From contig CM039210.1 in NCBI GenBank assembly GCA_008360975.2, positions 11,224,293-11,288,292 of the forward strand: a stretch of 64,000 nt of DNA. The letters are read 5' to 3'. Below are positions 10,150 through 21,489 of this stretch, in pieces. The notes below the pieces were generated by a model. That model made no database searches. It was not told where the DNA came from and was given only the letters and a program-made list of their open reading frames with translations. The position numbers and the translations under genes are program-made. The number at the start of each line of letters is the position of its first letter. Position 1 is the first letter of the stretch. Origin of the DNA: Lichenostomus cassidix. Lineage: Eukaryota > Chordata > Aves > Passeriformes > Meliphagidae.

Positions 10150-11680
10150 AAGCCATTACCTGCAAGCACTTCAGCACAAAAGGCTGAGATCATCGCTCCT
10201 ACCCAAGCCCTAGAATTGGCTAAAGGTTGCAAAATTAACATCTACACAAACTCATGATATGCCTTTGGAGTGGTGCATGCACATGGCGCTCTCTGGAAGG
10301 AGCGTGGACTGCTAAACTCCCAATGTAAAAACATCAAGCATGCTGCAGAAATTCTACAATTATTGGAAGCAGTGCAATTACTCACCAAGGTAGCTAGTAT
10401 GCATGTTAAAGCCCACCAAAAGGTAAACTCAGAAATTGAAAAAGGAAATGAACTGGCAGATAGAGAGGCAAAACAAGTAACAAAATTGGAAGTAAAAACA
10501 GAAGGGGCTTTGATCCCTACTGGCTGAATTGAGGTAAAAGACAAACCAGTATACTCAAAGGAGGATCAGAAATTAGTTGCAGATTTAGGAGGAAAATATA
10601 ATCAGGAGGGATGGGCCCATACACCAGAAGGAAAGTTGATTATCCTGTTTTGTTTACTGTGGTCTATAGTGAGGGAGGAGCGTAAAAAGAGACATTGGGG
10701 AGCTGAAGCCTTGTATAAACACTTCATCAAGGAGATAGTGGCAAGAAACCTATATACAATAGCATGACAGGTAACTCAGCAATGTTATCTTTGCATCCAA
10801 ACTAACCCTAAAACTACTCCCAAATCAGAAGGCGGCCAGATTGGGAAAGGCAACATACCTAGGCAACATTGACAAATAGATTTCTCTGAACTGCCAACAA
10901 AAGGGAGGTATGGATACTTGTTGGCATTAACAGATACCTTTTCAAGATGGCCAGAAGCCTTCCCTACCAGAACTGCAAAAGCGCAGGAAGTAACTAGAAT
11001 TTTGCTACAATAAATAATCCCTTGTTTTGGAGTTCCAGCTACAATGTCCTCGAATAGAGGGCCACATTTTATTTCCAAGATAGTGCAGCAAGTTAGTCAG
11101 CAATTAGGCATAGCTTGGCAACTTCACACTCCATATCGTCCTCAGTTGAGTGGTCAACTGGAGAAAATGAATCACCTAATTAAACAACAAATAGTGAAAT
11201 TGGACCAGGAAACTAACTTGGCTTGGCAAAAATCCTTGCCTTTAGCCTTATGATGGATTTGGACAAAGCCATGAGCTAAGGAAGGATTGAGTCCCTTTGA
11301 AATACTATATGGACGACCATATAGTGTACAGGCAGGGACATCCATGCAAGTAGGAGAAGAAATCTTGACATCCTATATGATAGCACTTAGTAAACAACTT
11401 ACTGAAATTAGAAAACATGTGGTTGGAAGTCGAAGTAGGGGTTTAGATGGACCTGTATATAATATACAATCTGGGGATTACATATATGTAAAGTGTCTTG
11501 CAGAAAAACTTTGGAGCCACAGTGGGAAGGGCCATTCCAGGTACTCCTTACTTCTTTCCCTGTAATTAAAATCAAGGAGCAGAACGCCTGGATTCATCAC
11601 ACTCGAGTGAAGAATGCTCATAGATCTCCATGGAAAGTCACGCAAGTCCAACCAGGAAAATTATTTTTCTCACGATCATA
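10150..11680 (+). pseudogene. pol: pol remnant of class I provirus K (RNase H to integrase)
   Basis: This is gammaretrovirus-like pol. It covers the RNase H C-terminus (ALELAKG, KAHQKVNSEIEKGNELAD near 10410-10470) and the integrase HHCC region (about 10690-10800). The core follows with DFSELP...DTFSRWPEAFP near 10880-10960, then a PHFIS segment near 11060. A C-terminal domain with PFEILYGRP near 11294-11320 and WIHHTRVKNA near 11590 closes it. Stops at about 10256, 10525, 10765, 10875, 11010 and 11250, plus a frameshift near 11515, break it. Confidence 0.8.
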
Positions 11681-11835
11681 ATTATAATCCAGGGATGGGA
11701 GAGTACCTCTAGCCAGAACAATACTGAGTGGCCTTGGTCCCAAGCTTTTATTCGGTTTACTAGATCCATGAGGAAGTATTCTGATATAAAGGGTTTAAAT
11801 CTATTAACTGTAGTCATGCACAAAAGTCAAGCGTA
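11630..11835 (+). pseudogene. env: env 5' stub of provirus K
   Basis: The frame overlapping the integrase tail encodes a short hydrophobic run (IIFLTIIIIIQG) and then about 45 polar residues, as expected for the start of a class I envelope. It is cut off at 11835 by the D+ LTR. Too little remains for a secure assignment. Confidence 0.4.
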
Positions 11836-12344
11836 TGTTGCCTGATGGTTTTTTGTCCTTTCTTTTTACACCCTTTTTATACATTTTTATACTCTTTCCC
11901 TTTCCTTGTACCCTTCACAAACACTCCTTGTACCATAGTCCTACATGTTTATAAGCCTTGTACTCTGATATTTAGCTTAGTTTGGGGGTTCTCCAAGGGG
12001 GAAGACGAAACATTCATAACTATCTCAAAACTAGAAGCTCCAACCTTGGATGGAGCCTCCTCTCTCGAACACATTTTTGTAAACTAGGCTGTAGTCTCAC
12101 TTGGGGGGGTAGGAATTAGAATAGGGGGACAATTATTTCATTTGTTAAGTTTCTTATTGGGGGATTTTAGGTAGATATGCTAATTTGTGAGGTCCATAAA
12201 ATTGTATACGCGTTGTACACAGTGTGCTGCTCAGTGTGTCTCCACCTTTGACGAGTGTGCACCTGGGATCCTATTAAAACCAAGGTAATACCTTTTTTCC
12301 TATACTGCTGTCTGCCTCTTATTTTAACCAGCCTTAAGGCACCA
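11836..12344 (+). mobile_element. 5' LTR of provirus D+
   Basis: This LTR starts TGTTGCCTGATGG and ends AAGGCACCA, about 509 bp. It aligns with the 3' LTR of D2 at 28486-28998 in reverse orientation. A/T-rich TATA-like sequences lie near 11875-11900 and an ATTAAA polyadenylation signal near 12274. A TGGTGG-starting primer-site candidate follows four to five bases after the LTR. The tRNA could not be assigned securely; the D1 version resembles a tRNA-Arg site. Confidence 0.75.
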
Positions 12345-12498
12345 GTTCTTGGTGGTCTCAAGCCTCACACACACACTCTTTCAACCTTTTGCTTTCCTCA
12401 GTCTGGTGTGGTGTGGGAATTGCTGGTTCATTTTTTGCACCAGACTCTAGGTTAAGAACTTTCTTTGTGGCTGTTTCCTTTCTGTTTGTAAACAAAAC

Positions 12499-13547
12499 AT
12501 GGGTGGCGCATCTTCTGCTAACCCAAAAGTCCCGCAGGATTCCCTGCTGGGTCTGATCTTAAAAAATGGGCAAATTCTAATTGGGAAAAGAACCCCTCTG
12601 AACACAGAGGAATTGACTAGGCTCCCCTTGTGGGTGTGGTCTGGTTTGAAACTGAATGGGGGAGAAAAATGGCCTCGTTTTGGTAGTTTGGAAAACGAAT
12701 TAATCACAGAATTACTAATAGAACTTTGGGCCCAGGGCAGGTTTCATGAATTGAGGTATGCAGAATTGTTTTCTATATTCCTGAATCGGAACTAGGTGTA
12801 TAAACAAACAAAAAAAAGACTGCCTGCCTTGCGGAAAAGAATATCATACCCCTTGCCACTACAGGGGCCAGCTGGACCGGTGGAGGTAGGGGGAGCCTGG
12901 CCAACTTCCCTGCCACCGCTGCTACTGTCGCCCCCCCCTCCCCGCCCTTGCCCCAGGCCAATGCAGTTCTGGGGGTGGGAGATAGGTGGCTGCTTCCGCC
13001 AGCTCTGCTCCCCACTGCCACAGTGGGGCTGGAGATGGGGGATGGGTGGCCACCACCCCCTCTGTTGCCACCCTCCCCGGGCTGCCCTGCGGGCGGAGGC
13101 AGGGGAGGAGCAGGGGCAGGTCAAGGTGGGGAGGAAAGTGCATCTACCGCAGTACCCGGACTCTCCCAATCGAGGGAAGGGGGGGGGCAAGAGCAGCACC
13201 CGCTTTGCAGAATAGAGCACATTCTTCACTTCTGGTCAGTGGCAGGGCTGAGGGAAAAATAGCCCCAATTAAAACCGAGCTGGACTAGTCCAGTGCAGAT
13301 AGCCCCGAAGAAGAAGAGACTGGGGCTGGGGCTACAGCCACAGCAGCCCGTGGGCTTACCAGGAAGAAAAGGGAAAAGGTAACCCGGGAGGCTATAGGGG
13401 CTACTAGTCCAGTAGCTAAATGCACCAGATCTAAGAAGGATGAACCAAGAAAGGGGGAAGATGTCCTAGAGGCACCTTTGAAGCAGGCTGTCGGGAATCA
13501 GAGAGTGATTTATATGAAAACACCATTCTCCCTCGGAGAACTACAGC
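12499..13547 (+). pseudogene. gag: gag N-terminal part of D+
   Basis: It opens with ATG GGT GGC, giving a myristoylation-type MGGASS start, and a class I matrix domain (to TAG 12793-12795). A GC-rich, proline-rich p12-like region follows, with frame changes. Near 13500-13545 the start of capsid (KTPFSLGELQQ) is seen and is then joined directly to protease C-terminal sequence. The capsid and nucleocapsid coding region is deleted compared with D2 (40721-41560). Confidence 0.75.
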
Positions 13548-14624
13548 AGTGGTCTGCATTAAATACTTTAAAAGAGAAACTGAGTCAAGATATTGTAAAT
13601 GTGACTGGTGCCACAGGAGTAAGTGAAACAAGGCCTTTCTTCCAACCTTCAGAATTTTAATTGGGAAAACACTGGGTGACTCACCAATTTCTATATATGC
13701 CAAATTCTCCAAAGCCATTATTGGGCAGAGATTTATTGGAAAAATTGGAAGCAGAAATTAAATTTTCCTAAGAGAAAGGAGTAAAAGTTATAATTCCTGA
13801 ATCTAAATTTGTCGAAGCAGCTACTATTCTCATCCAGGAGTGTTGTGGAAAAATTCCTAAAAAAGTTGAAGATGCTGTCATCCCAATAGTATGGGCCAGT
13901 GATTTTCACAGGAGATCCAAAAGAGCTGAAACCATGAGTATTGCACTCAAAACTGGAGTAACACCAGTAAAGCAGAAGCAGTACCCTCTGAAATTAGAAA
14001 GTCAGAGGGGACTAGCAACTGTAATTGAAAAATTTTTAAATTTGGGTTGCTAGTTGAATGTGAATCTAAATACAACACACCCATCCTGCCAGTAAAGAAG
14101 GCTGAGTGTAAGAGTTACAGATTAGTGCAGGATTTAGGGACAATTAACAAAATCACAGAGGACATAGATTCAGTTGTCACAACCCCCTACACTTTTTTGA
14201 CCACACTGACAAATGAACTAGGGTGGTTCAAAGTTTTAGATCTCAAGGATGACTTTTTCTGGATTTCTAGAAGTGAAAATAGTCAAGAACTCATGGCTAC
14301 TGAGTGGAAAAATCCTGAGACAGGAAAAAAAGACTCACCTCACCTGGACGGTGCGACTCCAAAAGTGCAAGAAAAGCCCAACTATATTTGGACATCAGCT
14401 GTCAAAGGAACTGGAGGACTGAAGAAAACAAGAACCAAGAAGAGAAATCCTTCAATATGTTGATGACATCCCGATTGCAGCCAAAACACGAAATGACTGC
14501 ATCCAACTCACTGTAAGTCTTTTGAATTTTTTGGGCTTAGGTGGATATTGAGACTCAAAGGAAAAGGCACAGGTTGCCAAGCAAACAGTAGTTTACCTGG
14601 GGCTAGAAATTTTCCGTGGCCAGC
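13548..14624 (+). pseudogene. pol: D+ protease tail and reverse transcriptase, broken
   Basis: It begins at LNTLKEKLSQD, C-terminal to the protease active site, which is lost in the deletion. RT follows with KVLDLKD near 14237-14257. The catalytic YVDD lies near 14456-14467 in a shifted frame. Several stops and frameshifts interrupt it. The sequence continues after two J LTR insertions (14625-14887 and 14971-15233) and a solo S LTR (15593-16337). Confidence 0.8.
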
Positions 14625-14887
14625 TGTGGCTAGCACAGGTTTTTCCCACGAGAATTCTTCTTGTGTTTTATAAATAAAGATAAAGTTTGGATGTTGTTGG
14701 AACAGTGTCCCAGAACTTGGACAGTGCAGGCCTGGCCAATCAGGCCTGGGAGAAGGCTTCTGACCGACCAATCTGGGTGACTTTTGAGAACTCTATATAT
14801 GTGATGAAATCAAAACAATAAAGGTCATTCCTTCTTGCCACTGAGAACTGGTGCCTTCATTACTCTGGTAGCTGCTCAACAGCGACA
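14625..14887 (+). mobile_element. Solo LTR J, first copy in D+
   Basis: A 263-bp LTR from TGTGGCTAGC to CAGCGACA, with TATATA near 14797 and AATAAA near 14816. It sits in D+ pol; the uninterrupted D2 sequence near 39540-39560 shows the empty site. Flanks GCCAGC (14619-14624) and GCCATC (14888-14893) look like a 6-bp target duplication with one later substitution. Confidence 0.85.
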
Positions 14888-14970
14888 GCCATCGACAACT
14901 CAGCAAAGAACGGAAAGAAGCTATCTGCTGACTTCCAGAGCCCCACATGGTGAGAGAGATGCAAGCTTTC

Positions 14971-15233
14971 TGTGGCTAGCACAGGTTTTTCCCACGAGAA
15001 TTCTTCTTGTGTTTTATAAATAAAGATAAAGTTTGGATGTTATTGGAACAGTGTCCCAGAACTTGGACGGTGCAGGCCTGGCCAATCAGGCCTGGGGGAA
15101 GGCTTCTGACCGACCAATCTGGGTGACTTTTGAAAACTCTATATATATGATGAAATCAAAACAATAAAGGTCATTCCTTCTTGCCACTGAGAACTGGTGC
15201 CTTCATTACTCTGCTAGCTGCTCAACAGCGACA
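14971..15233 (+). mobile_element. Solo LTR J, second copy in D+
   Basis: A second 263-bp copy in the same orientation as the first, with only 83 bp of D+ pol between them. The flanks are direct repeats AGCTTTC (14964-14970 and 15234-15240). Because D2 has continuous pol across both sites, these are two separate insertions rather than the two LTRs of one tiny element. Confidence 0.85.
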
Positions 15234-15592
15234 AGCTTTCCTCGGTATGGTAGGTTGATGTCAACTTTGGGTGGCAAAGTATGGAATACTAGTAAAACCT
15301 CTGTATGAAGCCCTTAAGGCAGCTGAAAAAAGAACCATCAACTGGACAGAAAAAGCATGATCTGCATTTAAACTACAACATTCCTTGATGTCTTCTCTAG
15401 CCCTGGGGCTGCCAGACCTAACTAAACCCTTTGAACTTTTTACATACGAGCAGCAGAATGTTGCTCTAAGGGTACTGGCACAGCACCTTGAGGACTGGCA
15501 AAGAGTTGTGACCTATTTTTCAAAACAGCTTGACAATGTTAGCCATGGGTGGCCTAGGTGTCTGAAAGCTGTGACAGCAACTGTTGTCCTAA
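15234..15592 (+). pseudogene. pol: D+ pol connection/RNase H start
   Basis: Class I pol continues after the second J LTR with VAKYG and KPLYEALKAAE, then the start of RNase H (LGLPDLTKPFELFTYE, about 15400-15445; VTYFSKQLDNV near 15510-15543). It is cut at 15592 by the solo S LTR. The same region of D2 lies at 39113-39450 in reverse. Confidence 0.8.
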
Positions 15593-16337
15593 TGTGGCAG
15601 GACGTTCCCCCCCTCCTCTCTCTCTCTGTTGGGTCGCAGAAGATGAATGGCTCTGTTAGGTTAACAGCCTAGCTGGGGTTATCTGTTGGCACCCGAAAGT
15701 CTAAAACCACTACCCCTAGCTCATATTGTGGAATGAAGAGAGAATGTGAGAAAATAAATAACAATAATTTTTGGTGACCACACACGGCACACTCTTATCT
15801 TATAAAACACTCACGAAGTTTCAGAAAAGGTAGAAGCTTTTCTACATGAACACTTAAACGTGAGGAAAGCCTCTTTCCAGAGTATGGACACAGCTCTGTG
15901 GTAACTTCTTGCAAGACTGAGGGAGGATTCTAATGTATCTCAGCACCAAAATTGGATTTTTCTAAGATCATTGGTTTCCTAAATTGTATTCTTCTTTGCT
16001 AGCCATAATAACAATAATAGGTACTTTTTAAGTGCTCTATTGTTCTTAGTCTCCCTATTTTGGGGCAATATATATATATATATATGTATGTTTGTTTAGC
16101 TATGAGTAGCTTTTCATGTATTGTGTAGTAATAAATTGTCTGGTTCTTTGCTCTGTTCTCTCTTTTGTCTAATAAACAGTAATCTATTTTATATTAGACC
16201 TAAATTGGCCGTCTTTATAAGGACTTTTAAGCAAGATTGGGTTTTTGGGGTGCTGGACACTCTGAATAGGTTGTTCACTAGTTGTCATAGGCCTAGGCAG
16301 CTGGTAAAATCTATCCACCCTGTCTCCACTCGTAACA
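15593..16337 (+). mobile_element. Solo LTR of family S
   Basis: Starts TGTGGCAGGA and ends CTCGTAACA, 745 bp. It is homologous to the S proviral LTRs at 42169 and 58117. Perfect 5-bp target duplication CCTAA (15588-15592 and 16338-16342). AATAAA lies near 16169. This independently supports a 5-bp duplication as the family rule. Confidence 0.92.
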
Positions 16338-16342
16338 CCTAA

Positions 16343-17275
16343 TACAGGAAGCTCGTAAATTCACCCTTGGGCAGCACATTGTCGTGTATGTACCCCACAC
16401 CGTGATCTCTGTGCTGGAGCAAAAGGGGGGACACTGGTTATCGCCTAGCAGAATGCTGAAATACCAATCTGTGTTGTCAGAACAGGACAATGTCACCCTG
16501 AAAACATCTGTTGTAAACCCTGTAATGTTTTTGTCATCCCTGTTACTTGATGACGTGCCTGAGCATGACTGTTCACAGACAATGGAGAAGACCTATTCCA
16601 GCAGACCAGACCTGAAGGATGTGCCTCTGGAAAAACCAGACTGGGAACTGATTGCACTGACCAGAGCTCTAGAACTGAGCAAAGAAAAGAAGGTAAACAT
16701 ATGGACTTATTCCAAATATGCCTTCAGTGTTGTCCATGCCACAGAACTATTTGGAAGGAACGTGGCCTGCTGACTGCTCAAGGTAATGGCATTAAACATG
16801 CAAAACAAATCCTTGCACTCCTGCAAAGCATCTGGAAGCCTACAGAAGTAGCTGTCATGCATTGCAGAAGTCATCAAAAGGAGAAGACAACCCCTGAAGT
16901 GGGAAATCACTTTGCTGACGAAATGGTAAGAGGAATAGCAGAAAACGGCATACTTGTGATAGTACCACAGAAAGAAGTAGATCTGACAAGGTTTACTCCA
17001 AAATATAACCAGAGGGACCACAAATTAATTAAGTTTCTTAAGGCTGAAATTAAGGCGGGTGAGTGGGCTGTTACCCCGATAAGCAAGGTTGTAGTCCCAT
17101 CCCCGCTCCTTTGAGAAATACCACAGAGGGAACATGAGAGTACCCACTGGGGAACAGAAAACCTTTTAAAACATCTGAAAAAAGTAGTGATAGGGAGAGG
17201 GATGACTGATACTGTGCAGTCTATAACAAGCAAGTGTAAAACCTGTTTCAAAAGCAACCCCAGCACAAGCAAGAG
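16343..17275 (+). pseudogene. pol: D+ RNase H and integrase N-terminus
   Basis: Class I pol resumes with RNase H (VVYVPHTVISVLEQKGGHWLS near 16380-16440; DWELIALTRALELSKEK near 16645-16695). The tether and the integrase zinc region (HESTHWGTENLLKHLK, then CKTC near 17235) follow. D2 matches it closely at 38160-39110. Similarity to D ends at about 17275, before the integrase catalytic core. Confidence 0.8.
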
Positions 17276-17279
17276 TGTT

Positions 17280-17700
17280 GGGAGAACTGCTTGTGCTTCT
17301 GTAACAATAGATGAAATGACTATAGATGGCAAGAATTATTCCAATTTTTGTGTTTGTCATTTTATTAAGATTGTTGGGTGTGTCTTTTCTTACTTAGTGC
17401 CAGTCGTATCCCACCTGCTGATAAAATCCAATTACACGATGTTTCAAAAATTATTACCTGTACCTGTTGGAATGAACCTTACATTAGTAAAACAATTGGT
17501 GTAACATCAAGATTTGATAAAAATTTTGAAAAAGGTCCAAGAGAATGGGAGCAAAACCTTGATAACTATTCACCATGACACAGAATAAATAAACAGGGTC
17601 CTGCAAAGGGTAAAACAAGATGCAAGCCACAGTAGGTGGTATGTGCTTTTTTGATGGTCACCCAATGCAACTGGCATTCTAATTGAGCGGTGTCACCCCA
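17280..17700 (+). pseudogene. env: env (TM ectodomain part) of family G
   Basis: This is unlike D. Near 17590-17690 it encodes NRVLQRVKQDASHSRWYVLF, then WSPNATGI and a CHP motif. That pattern looks like the membrane-proximal end of a retroviral TM subunit. The open frame resumes across the H/I insertion at 18951 with the membrane anchor. The upstream part (17280-17560) has no motif I recognise. Confidence 0.5.
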
Positions 17701-18945
17701 TGTCTTTGACATAGCGACGAGAGGGAACTCACGGCAGTCTCAATATGAGATATAGAGTAAGCTCCATTTTATTTCACCAAACGAGAAACTTATATACTGT
17801 TACAGAAGTTACTATTCATAGTTACACACACACCTGCAGTCTGTTCTCACACATTCAGGGATCCTCCTGTTAACTCCCTTATTCTTTTCTCATAACACTT
17901 CTGACTCCCTAATCTTTCTCATGACATTCTTCCCACAGAACATTCTCAGGTAAACAAGCCACTGTAGCTTGTTGGAATTTTACTGAGGCCTGAGAATGCT
18001 GAGGCCCTGCTCAGGTTTATTCAGTTAGCATAAGTTTTGCTGGAAAACTGTGTTTTCCAACATGTCTTGGTTTGAAAGACAGGTGCCTGCTAAGAGAGGT
18101 TGAACCCTCCCTTCGGACAGAGAATGTGATTTCCCCTCCCTCCGAATTATTTTAATTTTGAAATCAAGGGCTTTCAGGCAAAGGTATGGGAAAAGGAATA
18201 ACAGTTCTTTACTAGTACCCATAAATAAGCAATAACAATAATAACAACCACAAATAGAACCAGAAACCAATAGCAGATGACTTTTTGAGCTGCTGCGCAC
18301 TTTCCCGTGTGGTGTAATCACAGTCACAAGCAGCAGGGGCGCTGTTGAGCTCCCGGTTGGGCAGGGAAGGTGCGATGACTGCTGAGCGGCTGCAGGTGGC
18401 GCTGTGGCGCAGGGTCAGGTCAGCCTCACGAAGCTGGTAATGGCGGAAGGGGCTGAGAAGCAGGCAGCCAGGCAGCTCGGAGCGGAAAAGCGGGGCAGCA
18501 GGGGGGGCTGGGGCTGGCTCTCCCAGGCTAGCCAGTGGGGTAGCAAGGATTCTGCAGTCACGGCAGACGCCGCAGTCTCGTGCGGTGAAAACAGGGTGGG
18601 TGGCAGGGACAGCCGGACCCCCCAGTAGCTGCTGCGAGAAATGCAGCCGGGAAAACGTGCACTCCCAGTGGGAAAGAGGTTGAATCAAAGCTCACCCAGC
18701 CAGGAGGAGAAGACAGAGCACAGTTGGATCTTCTGCGGTTGCAGCCAGAAGCAAAGAGCAGTCCCTTTCCTCTTGGTGTCCGATGGACGAGTGCCAGTTC
18801 CAAACGGCCAGCTGCCTCCTCCCCTTGCCCCACCTAGCACACTCTTTTGTCTCTTACAAAAGAATTGATGGCTCTAATCAACCAGCTATTTGTTGCTTAG
18901 TAACAGGGATGGAGAAAAAATTCCAATGCCCCCCAACCTCGGACA
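17701..18945 (-). mobile_element. Solo LTR H, itself interrupted by LTR I
   Basis: The H LTR (17701-17706 plus 18063-18945, about 889 bp) reads TGTCTTGG...CTCGGACA on the plus strand. It is the reverse of the intact H copy at 31803-32698. A perfect 5-bp target duplication CCCCA (17696-17700 and 18946-18950) places it in the G env anchor. A 5-bp duplication fits a class III (ERVL-type) family. The TGTCTTGGTTTGAAAG end is, from memory, typical of a common songbird LTR. Confidence 0.88.
17707..18062 (-). mobile_element. Solo LTR I inside LTR H
   Basis: A 356-bp unit from TGACATAGCG to TTTTCCAACA, with AATAAA on the minus strand near 17770. It is flanked by perfect 6-bp repeats TGTCTT (17701-17706 and 18063-18068), which are the first bases of LTR H duplicated. 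A 6-bp duplication indicates a class II integrase. Confidence 0.88.
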
Positions 18946-19162
18946 CCCCATTACTGTTCTTTTAATATTAGTTTTAATTAGCCTTTTTTTGTCTGTCATA
19001 TTGTTTGTTTGGAATTGGAGAATGTTACAGCAACTGACAATCCTAACTTCTATATCTAATGCACATGGGAAAGCATTAAAGGACGCCTTCCCAACAGTAC
19101 TATTAGATAGGAAATCTTTATATTAGTAAAAGAATTTACTAATTAAATGGAAAAGGGGGGAT
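18946..19162 (+). pseudogene. env: env membrane anchor and tail of family G, with polypurine tract
   Basis: The frame gives HPITVLLILVLISLFLSVI, a strong membrane anchor, and then a cytoplasmic tail ending near 19126. The purine tract AAAAGGGGGGA follows at 19151-19161, immediately before the LTR. Removing the H/I insertion and one copy of CCCCA makes the anchor contiguous with 17690, which confirms the pairing. Confidence 0.7.
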
Positions 19163-19720
19163 TGATAGAAGGAAATCAAGGGTTAAGGGTTTTGTGTAAA
19201 AAGCTTGCATTGCTCACTTGATTGCTTGCTCAACATTTATTATGCTTAGGAAACCGAAAACAAGGCTACAGGCTACTGATAAAAGGAAGCAACCTGACTT
19301 GCTTCTTGCTCTGGACCCCTGAAACTGGCTGAGACCAGCTATGAGGCTAGGGCGAAGTCCAGGAGTCCAGTGAGCATGCTTTCAACAGCAAAGGTGAAAA
19401 GTGCAATACTGAGGAAGACTAGTTACTTACTCTCTGGAGACCCCGGCCAAAATCTCTGTGACTACCAGGAGGCACTGTGCGGACGCAAGCTTACATATTG
19501 ATGACTAAGGACTATGCAAATGATTCTGGGGATAGGCTATGAATATGTATAGGCATGTTAGACAACTTAATGAATATGTAACATGTAACCTGATATAAAC
19601 CAAGCAAAGTACCACTGACAGTGGTGCTCATGCCTTTGGAGGAGCGATCCCACATGCGCCTCGGCGCCGAATAAAACATATCTACTTTACAGATTTCGAG
19701 TTGTGGAGTCTATCTGCGCA
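19163..19720 (+). mobile_element. 3' LTR of family G
   Basis: It starts TGATAGAAGG directly after the purine tract and ends TATCTGCGCA, 558 bp. AATAAA lies near 19671. Host-like tandem sequence begins immediately to the right, so this is the right edge of the 1-19720 retroviral block. The left partner is not visible. Confidence 0.75.
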
Positions 19721-20930
19721 TCGGGGGATGTTGGGTGCTGGGGAAGGAGGGAATGAGGGGCGAATTTGGGATTTTGCAGCCTGGAAAGGGGTCCAAAAAC
19801 CTGGATCCAACTCTGTTCTCAATGGATTTAAACTCTGGAGGGGAAGGAAGGGATATTTGGGATTCTCCATCCCCAGGAGGGGTCCAGGGTCCCACAGGAG
19901 ACACTTCCCAGTGGGATTTTACTCTGGAGGGGAAGGGAGGGATCCCGGTGGGGGATGGGTTCTGGGGAAGGAAGGAAGGAATGAAGGGAGAATTTGGGAT
20001 TTTCCAGCCGGAAAAGGCATTCAAAAACCTGGATCCAACTCTGTTCTCAATGGATTGAAATGATGGAGGGAAAGGAAGGGATAATTTAGGATTCAGGGAT
20101 ATTTGGGACATTTGGGATTCAGAGTCCCACAGGGAACAATTCCCAGATGGATTTTTACTTTGAAGGGAAAGGAAAGTATAATCTGAGATTCTCTTCCCAG
20201 TGGAATTTAAACTCTGGAGGGAATGGAAGTGAGAATTTGGGATTTTCCAGCCTAAAGAGGGGTCCAAAAACCTGGATCCAGCTCTGTTCTCAATGGATTT
20301 AAACTCTGGGGGTGAAGGAAGGGATAATTTGGGATTCAGAGTCCCACAGGAAACAATTCCCAGCTAGATTTTAATTCTGGAGGGGAAGGAAGGGATACTT
20401 GGGATTCTCCATCCCCAGGAGGGGTTCGGGGTCCCACAGGAAACAATTCCCAGTGGAATTTTAACTCTGGAGGGGAAGGAAAGGATAATCTGGAATTCTC
20501 ATCCCAGTGGGATTGAACTCTGGAGGGGAAGGGAGGAATCCTGGGGCAGAGTGAGTGCTGGGGAAGGAGGGAATGAAAGGGAGAATTTGGGATTTTCCAG
20601 CCTGAAAAGGGGTTCAAAAACCTGGATCCAACTCTGTTCCCAATAGATATAAACTCTGGAGGGGAAGGAAGGGATAATTTGGGATTTTCCAGCCCTAAGA
20701 GGGGTGGATCCAATACTCTCCTCCCTGGAATTAAACTGTGTGGATAAAAGGAGGAATATTTGGGGATGTCCACCCCCAGGAGGGGTGCAGGACCCTGGAT
20801 CCAACACTCTCCTTCCTGGATTTTAAATATTTGGGATTCTCCAGCACAAAAGGAGTCCAGGAACGCTAATCCAATTCTTCTCCATCCCCAGTTACTCTGG
20901 ATAAATCCCTGGATGAGCCAAAACTCAGCT
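19721..20930. repeat. Degenerate host tandem array (GGGATTTTCCAGCC / AACTCTGGAGGGGAAGG type)
   Basis: Irregular units of roughly 100-200 bp recur. They contain GAATTTGGGATTTTCCAGCC, CAAAAACCTGGATCCAACTC and TTAAACTCTGGAGGGGAAGG. Long apparent ORFs here are by-products of the repeat and share no domain. The array probably lies in an intron of the host gene whose candidate exons appear at 21490, 27990, 59442 and 60301. Confidence 0.75.
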
Positions 20931-20984
20931 TGGAGCCCCTCTGGATGCTTCAGCAGCTCCTGCCTGAGGCTGAGCCTTCCCCCA

Positions 20985-21480
20985 TTCCCAGACTGGGATC
21001 CCTGGGATCCCCAGACTGGGATAACTGGGATTCTCCAACCCCAAACTGGTATCCCTGGGATCCCCCAATTCCCAGACCGGGATCCCTGGGATCTCTGGGA
21101 TTCTCAGACTGGGATAACTGGTATTCTCCAACTCTACAGTGGGATCCCTGGGAACCCCTGCATTCCCAGACTGGGATAACTGGGATCTCTGGGATCCCTG
21201 GAGGTGGGGATGGCTCAGCTCCTGCTCCCCCCCTTCCCAAACCGGGATCACCGGGATCCCCCCATTCCCAGACTGGGATAACTGGGATCCCTGGGATCTC
21301 TGTGATCCCAGATTCCCTCTCCAGCCCCGGGACTCACTGGGATGGGGCTCAAGCAGGAACAGGGCATGCTGGAGCGGGGAATGACTCAGCTTCGGAGCCC
21401 CCCCTTCCCAAACCGGGATCACCGGGATCCCCCCATTCCCAGACTGGGATAACTGGGATCCCTGGGATCTCTCCAGCCCA
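20985..21480. repeat. CCCAGACTGGGATAACTGGGAT tandem repeat
   Basis: A short-period array built on CCCAGACTGGGATmACTGGGATCCCTGGGAT. Near 21322-21415 it includes an imperfect duplicate of the exon-like sequence found at 21490-21599, with a donor-like ACTCAC but no good acceptor. The array appears to have spread exon sequence. Confidence 0.75.
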
Positions 21481-21489
21481 GGGACTCAC

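Noticed and set aside
14625..15233. A miniature TRIM-like element made of two J LTRs
   Set aside because: The 83 bp between them is D pol, present uninterrupted in D2, so there is no own internal region.
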